From the NCBI GenBank assembly GCA_943331105.2, contig CALQKH020000014.1, positions 1-64,000 on the forward strand: DNA of 64,000 nucleotides. The letters are read 5' to 3'. Position 1 is the first letter of the stretch; each line of letters starts with the position of its first letter. The position numbers and the translations under genes are program-made. Source of the DNA: Akkermansia muciniphila (lineage in GTDB: Bacteria; Pseudomonadota; Gammaproteobacteria; Burkholderiales; Burkholderiaceae_C). The notes under the pieces were generated by a model. That model was not told where the DNA came from, ran no database searches, and was given only the letters and a program-made list of their open reading frames with translations. Positions 9,366 to 18,350 of the stretch are shown here, piece after piece.

Positions 9366-9872
9366 ATGAGCAACCCACAAGTCGAACTGCACATCACTGG
9401 CTACGGCGTCATCACCCTCGAACTGGACGCTGAAAAAGCCCCCAAGTCGACCGAAAACTTTTTGGCTTATGTGAATAAGGGCCACTACAACAACACGATT
9501 TTTCACCGAGTCATTCCCGGCTTCATGGTCCAAGGCGGTGGTTTTGAGCCCGGCATGGGCCAAAAACCCACAGATGCCACCATCGAAAACGAAGCCAACA
9601 ACGGCCTGAAAAACGACAAGTACACCGTGGCCATGGCCCGCACCTCGGCGCCCCACTCTGCTTCATCACAGTTCTTCATCAACGTTGCCAAAAACGACTT
9701 TTTGAACCACACCGCCCCCTCGATGCAAGGCTGGGGCTATGCCGTGTTTGGCAAAGTGGTCAAGGGCACCGAAGTGGTAGACCAGATTGAGGGCGTGAAA
9801 ACCGGCAACCGCGGCGGTCACGGTGACGTGCCCAAAGACGACGTCGTGATCGAAAAAGCCATTGCCCTTTGA
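9366..9872 (+). CDS. ppiB: cytoplasmic peptidyl-prolyl cis-trans isomerase (cyclophilin B type)
   Basis: This 168-residue cyclophilin has no signal peptide. The active-site stretches [22 protein letters not shown] and [16 protein letters not shown] are near-identical to those of the preceding gene. It probably assists folding of cytosolic proteins. It sits between ppiA (4 bp upstream) and lpxH (11 bp downstream), an order common in betaproteobacteria. Confidence 0.95.
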   Translation: MSNPQVELHITGYGVITLELDAEKAPKSTENFLAYVNKGHYNNTIFHRVIPGFMVQGGGFEPGMGQKPTDATIENEANNGLKNDKYTVAMARTSAPHSASSQFFINVAKNDFLNHTAPSMQGWGYAVFGKVVKGTEVVDQIEGVKTGNRGGHGDVPKDDVVIEKAIAL

Positions 9873-9883
9873 GGGTTTGAGCC

Positions 9884-10678
9884 ATGTCTGACCCGCGCAC
9901 CACCTCGCCGATCTTTGGCAAGCTGACTGCGCCACAGGCATGGCAAACCGTGGATTTGATCTCGGACCTGCATTTGCAGGCTTCCGAGTCAACCACTTTT
10001 CAAGCCTGGCGTGACTACATGGCCAGCACCACTGCAGATGCGGTGTTCATCCTGGGCGACCTTTTTGAGGTTTGGGTGGGAGACGATGCCGTGGAGCAAG
10101 ATCCATTTTTGGCATCCTGCGCCGAAGTTTTACGCCAAGCTGCTCACAGGATGCATCTGGCTTTCATGCCTGGCAACCGTGACTTTTTAGTGGGATCGAC
10201 CTTTTTATCCAGCTGTGGCATGCATGCGCTCAGTGACCCCTGCGTACTTGAATGGGGTGCGAAACAAATTTTGCTCAGCCATGGCGATGCATTGTGTCTA
10301 GGGGATGTGGATTACCAAGCCTTCCGCGAGCAAGTCCGGGGAGATGCTTGGCAACAGGATTTTTTAGCCAAACCCCTGGCCGAGAGAGTGGCTTTGGCGC
10401 GCGCTATGCGTGCCCAAAGCGAGACACAGAAAAACTCGCAAAAGTTATACGCGGATGCAGACCCCACCATGGCCTTGAATTGGTTGAGCCTAGCGGCAGC
10501 CGACACTCTGGTGCATGGCCATACGCACCAACCCGCTGACCATCCACTGGGCACGGGGATGCGGCATGTGTTGAGCGATTGGTCGCTCGACCACGAACCC
10601 CTCAGGGCTCAAGTCTTGCGGCTCGATCAATCAGGCGGCTTGCGCCGCCTGGACATCACGAACGCAAAAGGTTTTTGA
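9884..10678 (+). CDS. lpxH: UDP-2,3-diacylglucosamine diphosphatase
   Basis: LpxH hydrolyses UDP-2,3-diacylglucosamine to lipid X, the fourth step of lipid A synthesis, at the inner membrane face. The calcineurin-like metal ligands are visible: SDLHL, GDLFEVWVGDD, GNRDFLVG, LSHGDALCLGD and HGHTHQP. The length of 264 is slightly above the E. coli enzyme (240). Its 3' end overlaps the convergent DUF349 gene by 23 bp, and no terminator hairpin separates them. Confidence 0.95.
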   Translation: MSDPRTTSPIFGKLTAPQAWQTVDLISDLHLQASESTTFQAWRDYMASTTADAVFILGDLFEVWVGDDAVEQDPFLASCAEVLRQAAHRMHLAFMPGNRDFLVGSTFLSSCGMHALSDPCVLEWGAKQILLSHGDALCLGDVDYQAFREQVRGDAWQQDFLAKPLAERVALARAMRAQSETQKNSQKLYADADPTMALNWLSLAAADTLVHGHTHQPADHPLGTGMRHVLSDWSLDHEPLRAQVLRLDQSGGLRRLDITNAKGF

Positions 10679-13436
10679 GCGCGTTTTGCAAACGACGCGC
10701 TGTCGCCTCTTCATGAGGACCGGACAACACCTGTGCCACATCTTGGGCCCATGTTTCTTTGGGGCCTGGCTGGTTGCGTTGGGTCAGCAACTGAAGTTGC
10801 AGTGCACGGCGCGCATTCAATTGATCGGCGGGTGTTGGCACTTCGGCCGCCATTTCAAGGCGCAACAACGCGTTATCGGCAGGCGCCTTGGCCTCGGCGC
10901 CAACTGCTTGAACCCAAGCCTGACGGATCGGTGCAGGGACAGCTTTGCCCAATTCTTGCGAGGTCGGCAATGCATCGGCCTGACGCTCTTGCCATGCCCC
11001 CATCAAACGGGTCAAGGTTTCGCCATGCGCTTGTGCAGCGAGTTTGCGCAGCGACATTTCGGCGCGCTCCATGGCCTCTCGCTGGGCGCGGAAGGCCGCG
11101 TCACCCAAACGTGGGCCACGGTCTTCGCGGAAATCGCCACGCGGCGCACGGTCAGCGAATCGGTCACCGCCACGGCCGGGGCCAGGGCCACGGTCGGCTC
11201 CCGGTCGCACACCACGCTCGCCTGGGCGTGCGTCTCGGCGACCGTCACGACCGGACGGGGCCTCTGTACGCTTTTGCCCAGGTCGGTCGTCACCACGAAC
11301 CGCGATCACAGGTTTGGCGGGCTTGATCGCAGCCGCTGGGGCTGGCACTGGCGTCTGTTCACTGACTTCATCCGTTTTGGATGGGTCAGCGCCATTTTGT
11401 GCTTCTTCGGCAGGCGCCACATCGGAAGCATCCTCCGCAGCCGAATCTTTGTCTGTGTCAAGAACAGGCTCTGCGGCAACGACCTGCACCGCTGGCGCGG
11501 AGACCGGAGCCGACTGCCCAGCTTTGGCCTGCAAGGCTTGCCCGCGCAAAGCAGCGTCTAAAGCGGCCATGGCAGCGCGAATTTGGGACACATCGCCACT
11601 CGCATTGGCGGCATCAAGGGCTTTGGACGCTTCAATGACAGCACGGTCGTGGTCACTGACCGGGGCAGCAGTTTGTGGGCGGTCAGCGCCTTTGCGCTGA
11701 AAAGCTTCGTCCAATGGGGCACGGAAGACTTCCCACAATTTTTGTTCTGTTTTGCGGTCCAAAGGCACCGACTGCGCCTCAACCTGCCAGCGTTGCTGCA
11801 GCGCTTTGACCGCGTCGATGCGCAAGGCAGGGGCAGCACCCACCTCTTGGGCTTCCTGAATCAAGGCATGGCGTCGCTCGATGCTGGCCTTTTGGGCCGC
11901 CTCAAGCCGAGCAGCCGCCGCTTTAAAAATACCTTTCCACTGGCTTTGCATTTCGCCAAAGGCTTTTTCGCTCAAGTGACCTGCGTTGCGCCACCGGTCG
12001 GCAAACTGGTGCAGCGCTCGCAACTGGGCGCGCCAATCGTCACTTTCGACATGGGCAGCGGTCCATGCCTTGACTTCGTCCATCAGAGCAACGCGCTGAG
12101 CTCGCTGATCGGCCGAGTCCTTTTTCATCTGCTCAAGCCAAGCCAGCACGGCTTTATATGCCTCGTTGCATGCTGCATCGAAACGCTTCCAAAGAGCATG
12201 GTTGGGCAAGCCACCTTGGTCGATCTGCTTCCAACCGTCACGCAATTGACGCAACTTGTCTTGCATCTTGCGTCCACCCACGGTGGGTACTTTGTGATCG
12301 TCCAGCAAAGCTTCGGCTTGGGTCACCAAGTCAAGACGAACTTGATCGGCCAACCAGCGCTGCCAGCCCTCAGCATCACCTGCGGCCTTCAGGGCCAGGT
12401 GCAGGCGCTCATCCAAACTGGTGTCCAGATTTTTGCCATGCGTTTTGAGTGCGTTGCGCAAAGCGATGCAAGCCTCGGGCAGCGCAGCGCCTTGGTTTTC
12501 GGTGATTTGTTTTTCAAGGCTTACCAGCTCGTGGGTCACTGTTTGGAGCGCCAGCTCCCGCATGGCTTGGCGTTGGGCTGGGTCAATCTTGGGTTTGACT
12601 GTTTTTTCCGCTTTATCCGACTTTTCGGCTCCGGGCTGGACCGGGTTGGAGGTGGTCACCGCAGGGGCATGGACCGCTTCACCACGCTGACGGCGAATCT
12701 CGTCGGCCCAAACAGGTACGGGTGGTAAGGCTGAGCTGGCGTCGGACAAGGCCAGATTCGCCAGTGCGAGCGCAGCAGAAAAACCATCCCAAACCGCTTG
12801 CATCTGCTTACCAGCGGCATCCAATTGGTTGGGGTATTTGAGGTCAACGCTCGGCCAAACGGCACTGACAGTCAACGATTGGGCCTGAGTTTGCCACTGT
12901 GCCACATCATTTAGCAATCCGGCATGCCCATGTTCGGCTTCGGCTATTGGCTTGGTCGACAAGACCTCGATGCGCTGCGCCAACAAGACTGCCGATTCGC
13001 GTTGCACCATGACTTGATGTTGCAGGTCTTCAACACCTTTAACCACCTCAACCAACTTGACTTTGAGGCTGGCTAAGGGCTCGCGCGACAAGGGCGCCCC
13101 TGCTTTGGCAGCGTCGCGCTGCCAAGCCAATGCATCGGCCATATTGAGTCGAGGTGCCGACAAAATCAGCTCCGCTTTTTGGGCCCAATCACTGGCCAGT
13201 GCTTCCTGTCCGTGGCTGCGCTTGATCTCGTCAATTTTTTCCTTGAGCTGTTTGGCCACCCCTTTGTCTTTGGACGACAACTCACGGTAAACCTCATGTA
13301 ACAAGGCTTCGTTAGGCCCAGTCTGGAGCCACTCGCGCAAACGAGCACTTCGATCGCCCGAGGTGGTGGCTTGAAAGATCCCGGCAGTCAACGGGTCGAG
13401 GTTGGCGAGATCGAGGGGCTTGGAGGGATTGGTCAC
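10656..13436 (-). CDS. DUF349-family protein with Arg/Gly-rich disordered segment
   Basis: This large cytoplasmic protein of about 926 residues belongs to the DUF349 family common in Burkholderiales. The molecular function is not established to my knowledge. Repeated helical DUF349-like blocks (e.g. LRQLRDGWKQIDQGGLPNHA, LHQFADRWRNAGHLSEKAF) fill the middle. After an Ala/Pro/Glu linker there is a segment of about 60 residues rich in Arg, Gly and Asp, corresponding to about 11080-11310, typical of RNA-binding disordered regions. A helical C-terminus follows. The start is uncertain: I prefer the GTG at 13436 (VTNPSKP) over a GTG at 13499; no strong ribosome site marks either. Confidence 0.8.
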   Translation of the reverse strand: MTNPSKPLDLANLDPLTAGIFQATTSGDRSARLREWLQTGPNEALLHEVYRELSSKDKGVAKQLKEKIDEIKRSHGQEALASDWAQKAELILSAPRLNMADALAWQRDAAKAGAPLSREPLASLKVKLVEVVKGVEDLQHQVMVQRESAVLLAQRIEVLSTKPIAEAEHGHAGLLNDVAQWQTQAQSLTVSAVWPSVDLKYPNQLDAAGKQMQAVWDGFSAALALANLALSDASSALPPVPVWADEIRRQRGEAVHAPAVTTSNPVQPGAEKSDKAEKTVKPKIDPAQRQAMRELALQTVTHELVSLEKQITENQGAALPEACIALRNALKTHGKNLDTSLDERLHLALKAAGDAEGWQRWLADQVRLDLVTQAEALLDDHKVPTVGGRKMQDKLRQLRDGWKQIDQGGLPNHALWKRFDAACNEAYKAVLAWLEQMKKDSADQRAQRVALMDEVKAWTAAHVESDDWRAQLRALHQFADRWRNAGHLSEKAFGEMQSQWKGIFKAAAARLEAAQKASIERRHALIQEAQEVGAAPALRIDAVKALQQRWQVEAQSVPLDRKTEQKLWEVFRAPLDEAFQRKGADRPQTAAPVSDHDRAVIEASKALDAANASGDVSQIRAAMAALDAALRGQALQAKAGQSAPVSAPAVQVVAAEPVLDTDKDSAAEDASDVAPAEEAQNGADPSKTDEVSEQTPVPAPAAAIKPAKPVIAVRGDDRPGQKRTEAPSGRDGRRDARPGERGVRPGADRGPGPGRGGDRFADRAPRGDFREDRGPRLGDAAFRAQREAMERAEMSLRKLAAQAHGETLTRLMGAWQERQADALPTSQELGKAVPAPIRQAWVQAVGAEAKAPADNALLRLEMAAEVPTPADQLNARRALQLQLLTQRNQPGPKETWAQDVAQVLSGPHEEATARRLQNALKNLLRS

Positions 13437-13785
13437 GGTAAAGGCTTTAAAACACAAGGCATGCCGGGCTGGCAACACGCTCGACCAAATCTTGCGCACG
13501 CGCTAAGAGATCTGGACAGACATAAAACGCATATTTTCGCCGGTATTTCATGCCCGGCGTGTGTTGAACCACTTTCCTTTGCAATCTCTGTTGATTATTG
13601 ACCCGCCGCATACCCTTTATTCCAAAAAATACATTTAATTTCACATTGATATTCCAATTTAAAAGTTTATTTACCCTAGAATCGCGCATCCCAGAAATCT
13701 AGGGATAACCCGCAATGGTCGCCAATACGGCGGCTTGAGCCCAAGTGATCAGCACTTGTGGCCACCGACCCATCCACCCACTTGA
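13437..13785. other. AT-rich intergenic region between divergent genes
   Basis: About 350 bp separates the DUF349 gene from the divergent transglycosylase. The part at 13600-13680 is markedly AT-rich compared with its surroundings and probably holds promoters for one or both genes. I found no palindromic operator, tRNA or convincing small ORF. Confidence 0.45.
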
Positions 13786-14610
13786 ATGAACGCCCCTGAG
13801 TGCGTGGTGAGTTCTTGGCATAAGAGTAACAACGTGATCTACCCACTGAAAAAGAATCCTCAAGAAAGTCACCTCCACAAAGGTCTTTTGAGTTTGACCC
13901 GCCACGGCTTCGCCCTGCTCGGCTTGGCGGGCTTGGCACTTGTTTTTGTTTTTTTGAGCCAGCCCGATTGGCGATACAGCGCCAGCCACAGACTGATCAA
14001 CTGGCTTGACGCTAGGCAGGACGCAGCAATGGAACACCCCAGCGCCGCACACGCCGATCTCGTCCCAGTGTCTTTGGATACTGCAAATACCGTGGCTTTG
14101 ACGGAAGAGCAACAAGCTATCACCCTTTGGTTGAGCCGCAGGTACAAGCTCTCACCAGAACCCTTGGGTGGCCTGGTCTCTGAGGCATGGGCGCTGGGAG
14201 ATCGCATTCAGATTTCACCCACTTTGCTGTTGGCAGTGATGGCGATTGAATCTCGATTCAACCCCTTTGCCTCTGGCCCCCAAGGCGGCATGGGCCTGAT
14301 GCAAATCGAACCACTGGCTCAGCAAAGCGCTTTGTTACCTTTTGGAGGCCACCTGGCAGCGTTTGACCCCTTGACCAACTTACGCGTTGGCGCTCGTCAC
14401 CTTCAAACGCTCATTGAGAAAAGCACCTCGGTCGAATCGGCTTTGCATCTGTATGCCACAAGCTCTGGTCAGCCCAACGGAGCCGAATACGCCACCCGGG
14501 TATTGGCCAAGCAACAGCAGCTGGAAACCATGTCACGCACATCCAAAAGCATGGAAGTGGCACAAAACAGCCGTCTCCAGACCCCAACTGGAAGCAATTT
14601 CAGGCACTGA
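13786..14610 (+). CDS. membrane-anchored lytic transglycosylase (SLT domain)
   Basis: This enzyme is predicted to cut the peptidoglycan glycan strand by lytic transglycosylation in the periplasm. A cytoplasmic stretch is followed by one membrane anchor (FALLGLAGLALVFVFL, about residues 44-59). The SLT/lysozyme-like domain contains the catalytic Glu in LAVMAIESRFNPFA, GGMGLMQIEP and the repeat-like NLRVGARHLQTLIE with LHLYATSSG. The family usually has a YN or YH in the last block; YATSSG here is divergent. The N-terminus is uncertain: the ATG at 13786 has no good ribosome site, and GTG codons slightly downstream are alternatives. Confidence 0.82.
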   Translation: MNAPECVVSSWHKSNNVIYPLKKNPQESHLHKGLLSLTRHGFALLGLAGLALVFVFLSQPDWRYSASHRLINWLDARQDAAMEHPSAAHADLVPVSLDTANTVALTEEQQAITLWLSRRYKLSPEPLGGLVSEAWALGDRIQISPTLLLAVMAIESRFNPFASGPQGGMGLMQIEPLAQQSALLPFGGHLAAFDPLTNLRVGARHLQTLIEKSTSVESALHLYATSSGQPNGAEYATRVLAKQQQLETMSRTSKSMEVAQNSRLQTPTGSNFRH

Positions 14611-14630
14611 CTGGGCTACACTCCTCGGGT

Positions 14631-14788
14631 GCGCGACTGGCGATAGGAGCCTGTTTTGAACCCAAAACAGACCACTCTGACGTGGAACGTGGCGGCCAAT
14701 TTGGACCGCCCCAGAACCACTGGGAAGCGCACAGCCTGCCTGGATTGCATCTTGCCCGGCACGGTTTCAAGCCGTTCGCCTGGGCAGC
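14631..14788 (+). promoter_or_regulatory. ZTP (ZMP/pfl) riboswitch upstream of glyA
   Basis: The segment carries the conserved elements of the pfl/ZTP aptamer in order. CGCGACTGGCG lies at 14631-14641. ACGTGGAACGTGG lies near 14680-14692. The 3' block GCCGTTCGCCTGGGCAG lies at 14771-14787. GGCGA (14639-14643) pairs with TCGCC (14776-14780) to close P1, just as in characterised examples where GCCG precedes the closing strand and TGGGC follows it. The start of glyA is 58 bp downstream. ZTP signals 10-formyl-tetrahydrofolate shortage, so an ON switch for glyA makes metabolic sense. The variable insert between subdomains is longer than in minimal aptamers. Confidence 0.88.
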
Positions 14789-14845
14789 CCTTGTCGGTCA
14801 CCCTCACAGGTCACCTGCCAAGGTTCCATCACCCGAAGGACTGCC

Positions 14846-16090
14846 ATGTACAACCGCAACACACTCATTGAACAAACCGATCCCGAGCTTTACGCCGCCA
14901 TCCAATCTGAGAACGCCCGTCAAGAACACCACATCGAACTGATCGCCAGCGAAAACTACGCCTCGCCCGCCGTCATGGCTGCTCAGGGTAGCCAGCTCAC
15001 CAACAAATACGCCGAAGGCTACCCCGGCAAGCGCTACTACGGTGGCTGCGAGTACGTGGACGTGGCCGAACAGTTGGCCATTGACCGCATCAAACAAATC
15101 TTTGGTGCAGAAGCCGCCAATGTGCAGCCGCATTGCGGCGCCTCGGCCAATGAGGCCGTGTTCCTGGCTTTCTTGAAACCCGGTGACACCATCATGGGCA
15201 TGAGCCTGGCCGAAGGCGGTCACCTGACCCACGGCATGCCGCTGAACATGTCGGGCAAATGGTTCAACGTGGTCTCCTATGGTTTGGACGCCAACGAAGC
15301 CATCGACTACGACGCCATGGAAGCCAAGGCCCGCGAAACCAAACCCAAGCTGATCATTGCAGGCGCTTCAGCCTACTCGTTGCACATCGACTGGGCGCGC
15401 TTTGCCAAAGTGGCCAAAGAAGTCGGCGCCATCTTTTTGGTGGACATGGCCCACTACGCGGGTTTGATTGCCGCAGGCGTCTACCCCAACCCCGTACCGC
15501 ACGCCGATGTGGTCACTTCGACCACCCACAAGAGCTTGCGTGGTCCCCGTGGCGGCATCATCCTGATGAAGGCCGAGCACGAAAAAGCCATCAACAGCGC
15601 GATCTTCCCCGGCCTGCAAGGCGGCCCGCTCATGCATGTGATAGCCGCCAAAGCCGTGGCCTTCAAAGAAGCCATGGCGCCTGATTTCAAGGCCTATCAA
15701 GCCCAAGTCATCAAAAACGCTCAAATCATTGCCGAGACTTTGACGCAGCGCGGCCTGCGCATCGTGAGTGGCGGCACGCAAAGCCACGTCATGCTGGTGG
15801 ACCTGCGGCCCAAGGGCATTACCGGTAAAGTGGCCGAAGCCGCTTTGGGTAACGCCCACATGACGATCAACAAGAACGCCATCCCGAATGACCCTGAAAA
15901 GCCGTTTGTCACCAGCGGCGTGCGCATTGGCACCCCGGCCATGACCACCCGTGGTTTCAAGGACGAAGAAGCTCGAGCCACGGCCCACCTGATTGCCGAC
16001 GTGCTGGACAACCCGCTGGACGAAGCCAACCTGGCCACTGTGCGCGCCAAGGTGCACGCCCTGACCAGCCGCTTCCCGGTTTACGGTTGA
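14846..16090 (+). CDS. glyA: serine hydroxymethyltransferase
   Basis: GlyA interconverts serine and glycine using PLP and loads tetrahydrofolate with a one-carbon unit. The 414-residue length is standard. The PLP lysine lies in [16 protein letters not shown], and the substrate-binding segment SENYASPAV follows HHIELIA near residue 35. The ribosome site GAAGGA precedes the ATG. Expression is very likely under the ZTP riboswitch just upstream, and nrdR follows after 12 bp. Confidence 0.98.
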   Translation: MYNRNTLIEQTDPELYAAIQSENARQEHHIELIASENYASPAVMAAQGSQLTNKYAEGYPGKRYYGGCEYVDVAEQLAIDRIKQIFGAEAANVQPHCGASANEAVFLAFLKPGDTIMGMSLAEGGHLTHGMPLNMSGKWFNVVSYGLDANEAIDYDAMEAKARETKPKLIIAGASAYSLHIDWARFAKVAKEVGAIFLVDMAHYAGLIAAGVYPNPVPHADVVTSTTHKSLRGPRGGIILMKAEHEKAINSAIFPGLQGGPLMHVIAAKAVAFKEAMAPDFKAYQAQVIKNAQIIAETLTQRGLRIVSGGTQSHVMLVDLRPKGITGKVAEAALGNAHMTINKNAIPNDPEKPFVTSGVRIGTPAMTTRGFKDEEARATAHLIADVLDNPLDEANLATVRAKVHALTSRFPVYG

Positions 16091-16102
16091 TCGAGGCGCA
16101 CC

Positions 16103-16552
16103 ATGAAATGCCCATTTTGTGGTCACCTCGAAACCCAAGTGGTGGAGACGCGGCTGGCCGAAGACGGGGACTTCATACGTCGGCGCCGCCAGTGCGGCGC
16201 CTGCGAAAAACGCTTCACCACCTACGAAAAGCCCGAGGTCAGCTTTCCGGCCATCGTCAAAAAAGATGGCCGGCGCATCGACTACCAACGCGACAAGTTA
16301 TTGGCCAGCTTGCGCTTGGCCTTGCGCAAGCGACCGGTGAGCATCGAACAGGTGGACGGGGCGATTGAGCGCATCGAAGAAAAACTCCTCAATCTGGGCA
16401 TCCGTGAGGTGGCATCGCACCGCATTGGCGAGTTGGTCATGCGCGAATTGAAAAAACTCGACAAAGTGGCCTATGTGCGCTTTGCGAGCGTTTACCGAAA
16501 CTTCGAGGACATCGACGCCTTCAAGACCTTGGTGGACGAAGTGCAGCGCTGA
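16103..16552 (+). CDS. nrdR: transcriptional repressor NrdR
   Basis: NrdR represses ribonucleotide reductase genes in response to ATP/dATP levels. The zinc ribbon CPFC...CGACEKRF is at the N-terminus (from residue 3), followed by an ATP-cone domain ([20 protein letters not shown] onward, about residues 49-139). The length of 149 is typical. Its place directly behind glyA is a conserved pairing in betaproteobacteria. Confidence 0.97.
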   Translation: MKCPFCGHLETQVVETRLAEDGDFIRRRRQCGACEKRFTTYEKPEVSFPAIVKKDGRRIDYQRDKLLASLRLALRKRPVSIEQVDGAIERIEEKLLNLGIREVASHRIGELVMRELKKLDKVAYVRFASVYRNFEDIDAFKTLVDEVQR

Positions 16553-16565
16553 CAACCCTCAGCCC

Positions 16566-17141
16566 TCACGAGCAAAGCTGCACCTCGTAAGCCTCAATTC
16601 TGGGTCGGCCCAGTGCGTTCACCACAACTTGCCAGCCCTGATTTGAACCTGCTCTGCAAAAGCGCCAAGTTCCGGCCATGAACGCACCGTTGGCACTGGC
16701 ACTTCGACCTTCTGCGTTATAAGAAAAATAGGTTTTCACCGTGTTGCTCACCACCACCTGCATGGCAAGTGGCACTGCGGGTCTGGCCTCTATCAGCACT
16801 TCCCCTGAATCCCGCAGGCCATTGTGGTTGGCATCGGCAAACACCAGCCAGCCTTGATGCCAGCGACCCAGCGTGTCGCATTGGGCTTCCAAGCCTTGAG
16901 CGCAAAGGCTCACCCGTTGCTGTCTTCGCAAAGCCTCCGAGCGGGCCAAGACCAAACTGTTCAAAAAAGCCTCTCCTTGGCCTTGCAACTGCTGACGTGC
17001 CTGCAGCCCCGACAGGGTTGGGGCTGCCAAGCCCACCAAAATCCCCAACAAAGCCATCGCCACCAAGGCCTCCAGCAAGGTAAAGCCATGCCAATGGGTT
17101 TGGCTTTGGGGCGAGGCGGAATCCAGCACGGAAAGCGGCAT
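16566..17141 (-). CDS. fimT: GspH/FimT-family pseudopilin
   Basis: This minor pseudopilin probably takes part in type IV pilus priming or DNA uptake. The prepilin peptidase site HG|FTLLEALVAMALLGILVG follows a leader of about 19 residues and keeps Glu+5. The downstream globular part has the GspH/FimT pattern (FLNSLVLARSEALRRQ, then GWLVFADANHNG...DSGE). I chose the ATG at 17141 because it gives a normal short leader; an upstream frame to 17195 would add 18 residues. It is divergent from the pilE-like gene, so this cluster is split around one promoter region. Confidence 0.87.
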   Translation of the reverse strand: MPLSVLDSASPQSQTHWHGFTLLEALVAMALLGILVGLAAPTLSGLQARQQLQGQGEAFLNSLVLARSEALRRQQRVSLCAQGLEAQCDTLGRWHQGWLVFADANHNGLRDSGEVLIEARPAVPLAMQVVVSNTVKTYFSYNAEGRSASANGAFMAGTWRFCRAGSNQGWQVVVNALGRPRIEAYEVQLCS

Positions 17142-17233
17142 GTTCAGGCAACAGTTTTGGGGAACGTGGTCTGAAACTGTACAAGATGAATACAAAAAGC
17201 CACAATTGAATCAACTCAAGAGGTGGTCACGCC

Positions 17234-17722
17234 ATGCAACGGTTAAACGCCAAGCCCCAAAAACTGAGCTCTGTACCCCAAGCATTTAGCTTTCGAGCGG
17301 CCGATAACCGAGGCTGGACCTTGACCGAAATGCTGATTTGTCTGGCAGTGCTCGGCATACTGGCCGCGATGGCCCTGCCCGCTTACCAAGAACAACAGCG
17401 GCTGGCTCGCCGCAGCGACGGTCAAGCGGCCTTGCTGAAGCTGCAAACCGACCAAGCCCGTTGGCGCAGCATGCACGACAGCCATGCCCAAACCCTGCAG
17501 GCCCTGGGTTGGCCGAGTGACCTGTCTCCCTTGGGGCATTACCGCATCCGCTTGGTCGAAAGCACGGCGAACGCCTTCACCGCACAGGCCATTGCCTTAG
17601 GTGCTCAAGCCGCAGACCACCCCTGCACACCCTTGCAGTTGCGCTGGCAAGGCAGTGCCCATGTGGTGCTTGGCTCAGGCGCATCGCCTGACAGCGATGT
17701 GGCGCGCTGCTGGCGACGTTAG
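17234..17722 (+). CDS. type IV pilin-like protein (PilE-type minor pilin)
   Basis: This 162-residue prepilin has an unusually long leader (about 31 residues) before RG|WTLTEMLICLAVLGILAAM, with Glu+5 and the usual hydrophobic helix. A C-terminal pair of cysteines (HPCTPL, VARCWRR) could form the D-region disulphide of PilE-type minor pilins. It heads a plus-strand run with pilW, pilX and pilV homologues, so its role is probably in the pilus-tip initiation complex rather than as the major subunit. Confidence 0.83.
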   Translation: MQRLNAKPQKLSSVPQAFSFRAADNRGWTLTEMLICLAVLGILAAMALPAYQEQQRLARRSDGQAALLKLQTDQARWRSMHDSHAQTLQALGWPSDLSPLGHYRIRLVESTANAFTAQAIALGAQAADHPCTPLQLRWQGSAHVVLGSGASPDSDVARCWRR

Positions 17723-17726
17723 CGCC

Positions 17727-18350
17727 ATGGCCAAAAGGGTTGAAAAAGGGGAGACCTTGATGGGCCTGATGGTGGGCTTGTCGGTGGGATTGGTCGTGCT
17801 GACCGGTGGCAGCAGTCTGCTGAGCCAGCATTTACGCGGGCATCGGATGGCCTGGCAAGACAGCCATCTGAACCATGAATTGCGCGTCGCCGCAGATTGG
17901 ATGGGGCGCGAACTGCGCAAAGCCCAATACACGGCCAAGGCTTGGGAAACCCGCTCCCCTACCCTTTGCGATGACACTTTTTGCGATGGCTTCGAGGACT
18001 TCAGCATCGAAGGCAACTGGATTGATTTCAGCCACGACCGAAACCACAACGGGGAGCAAGACAACGACGAATGCATGGGCTTTCGCCTCTCGGGCACCAC
18101 ATTGCAAGCCAAAAGATCTTGCAACAGCAGTGGCGATTGGCAGGCAATGAGCCACAGCCAAACCGTGCACATCACCGACTTGGCCTGGCAACTGCAATGC
18201 GACCAGCACCAAGGCTGGCTGCGCCGCAGCGTGCAGATGACCCTCAAAGCCCAATGGCCCAGTGATGCGTCTCGGCACATCACCCTGTCCAAAATCGTGC
18301 ACTTGCGCAACGACATACCTGCCAGCCAACAAGCGCTGTTTTGCCCATGA
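17727..18350 (+). CDS. pilW: PilW-like minor pilin
   Basis: This 207-residue pseudopilin is read from the ATG at 17727, 4 bp after the previous stop; the longer frame from 17601 overlaps the pilin gene and is less likely. The N-terminus KG|ETLMGLMVGLSVGLVVLTGG is PilW-like, but mature residue 5 is Gly instead of the Glu found in most pilins. The globular part has cysteines (LCDDTFCDG, DECMGF, SCNSSG) and a Ca-site-like stretch DRNHNGEQDNDE that recalls PilW homologues. Its stop overlaps the next start (ATGA). Confidence 0.8.
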   Translation: MAKRVEKGETLMGLMVGLSVGLVVLTGGSSLLSQHLRGHRMAWQDSHLNHELRVAADWMGRELRKAQYTAKAWETRSPTLCDDTFCDGFEDFSIEGNWIDFSHDRNHNGEQDNDECMGFRLSGTTLQAKRSCNSSGDWQAMSHSQTVHITDLAWQLQCDQHQGWLRRSVQMTLKAQWPSDASRHITLSKIVHLRNDIPASQQALFCP

